Origin: Sedimentitalea sp.
GTDB taxonomy: Bacteria > Pseudomonadota > Alphaproteobacteria > Rhodobacterales > Rhodobacteraceae
Length of the DNA: 33,075 bases
NCBI GenBank assembly: GCA_020441165.1
Contig: JAGRMU010000082.1
Location: 9,925-42,999 of the forward strand
Direction of reading: 5' to 3'
Both the position numbers and the translations under genes were made by a program. The notes under the pieces are model-generated. The model searched no databases, was not told where the DNA came from, and saw nothing but the letters and a program-made list of their open reading frames with translations. The stretch's first letter is position 1; each line of letters opens with the position of its first letter. Below are positions 32,948 through 33,075 of this stretch, piece by piece.

Positions 32948-32962
32948 TGAAAGGAGCGGATC

Positions 32963-33042
32963 ATGGAGCTTGATCCGATCACCCTCTAGCGCATCCGGTT
33001 CGGGTTCCCGATTGCCTTCCACATCAGCCGTTCCGGCCTTCG
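32963..33042 (+). pseudogene. Remnant of a cydA/cioA-like gene (bd-type quinol oxidase subunit I, first ~25 codons)
   Basis: ATG at 32963 preceded by AAAGGAG (32950-32956) at ideal spacing gives MELDPITL, then a stop TAG (32987-32989), then RIRFGFPIAFHI. Together they match the conserved start of bd oxidase subunit I, which I recall as MELDPV-LARLQFAFT-SFHI-FPAFTIG. After FHI one extra base shifts the frame (VPAF is readable in the shifted frame to 33041), and similarity then ends abruptly. So the gene is broken by a nonsense codon, a frameshift and a truncation while its ribosome binding site remains perfect. Confidence 0.6.
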
Positions 33043-33043
33043 C

Positions 33044-33075
33044 TCAGCCCAGCTCCTGCAGCCGCCGCTCCTGCC
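33044..33075 (-). CDS. Possible C-terminal end of a gene entering from the right edge
   Basis: On the minus strand the last codons before a TGA at 33046-33044 read QERRLQELG, a plausible hydrophilic helical C-terminus. It begins where the cydA-like similarity stops, which fits a junction. Only ten codons are visible, so this is tentative and no family can be named. Confidence 0.3.
   Translation of the reverse strand, partial: QERRLQELG

Overview
High GC, tight ATGA start/stop overlaps and the gene families present (plant-type GshA, the pyrB/non-catalytic pyrC pair, plsY next to it, RpiR- and GntR-controlled uptake operons) point to an alphaproteobacterium of the Rhodobacterales (Rhodobacteraceae/Paracoccaceae). 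This is a judgement from protein character; no database was searched. The window looks chromosomal.

Layout. 1-4256 (+): a pyrimidine/phospholipid operon, with the 3' part of pyrB, two small membrane or hypothetical genes, a low-GC DUF4268 gene that looks inserted, a dihydroorotase homologue lacking catalytic metal ligands, and plsY. 4479-7164 (+): a vanadium haloperoxidase-like protein fused to RTX repeats, then a DUF805 membrane protein. 7175-9856 (-): gshA, a small PH-like membrane protein and rsmE, divergent from 9869-13184 (+) ubiA, a BON/OmpA protein and a coiled-coil membrane protein. A tRNA-Thr(CGU) follows at 13718.

14067-22063 (+) is one continuous operon: oligopeptide-type ABC importer (SBP, two permeases, fused double ATPase), RpiR/SIS regulator, DmpA-type P1 aminopeptidase and C45 acyltransferase/hydrolase. 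It reads as uptake and intracellular hydrolysis of unusual peptides or amides by two self-processing enzymes. 22282-25490 (+) holds a winged-helix/TPR regulator, a small cysteine-containing exported protein, a sulfotransferase and a small membrane protein; two copies of a diverged 39-bp element sit upstream of the small protein and the sulfotransferase.

25565-31630 (-) carries a DUF3108 protein and a branched-chain/amide-type (Liv) ABC operon ending in an Asp/Glu/hydantoin racemase. It is divergent from a GntR/FCD regulator (31813-32520, +), and the intergenic region holds regularly spaced TTGT-type operator candidates. From 32521 to the right edge I find gene debris: a frame-shifted AraC-family fragment and the first codons of a cydA-like gene with an intact ribosome binding site but a stop at codon 9.

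The best candidates for something new are the inserted putative nuclease in the pyr operon, the RTX-haloperoxidase, the peptide-import operon with two autoproteolytic hydrolases, and the regulator/39-bp-element/sulfotransferase block.
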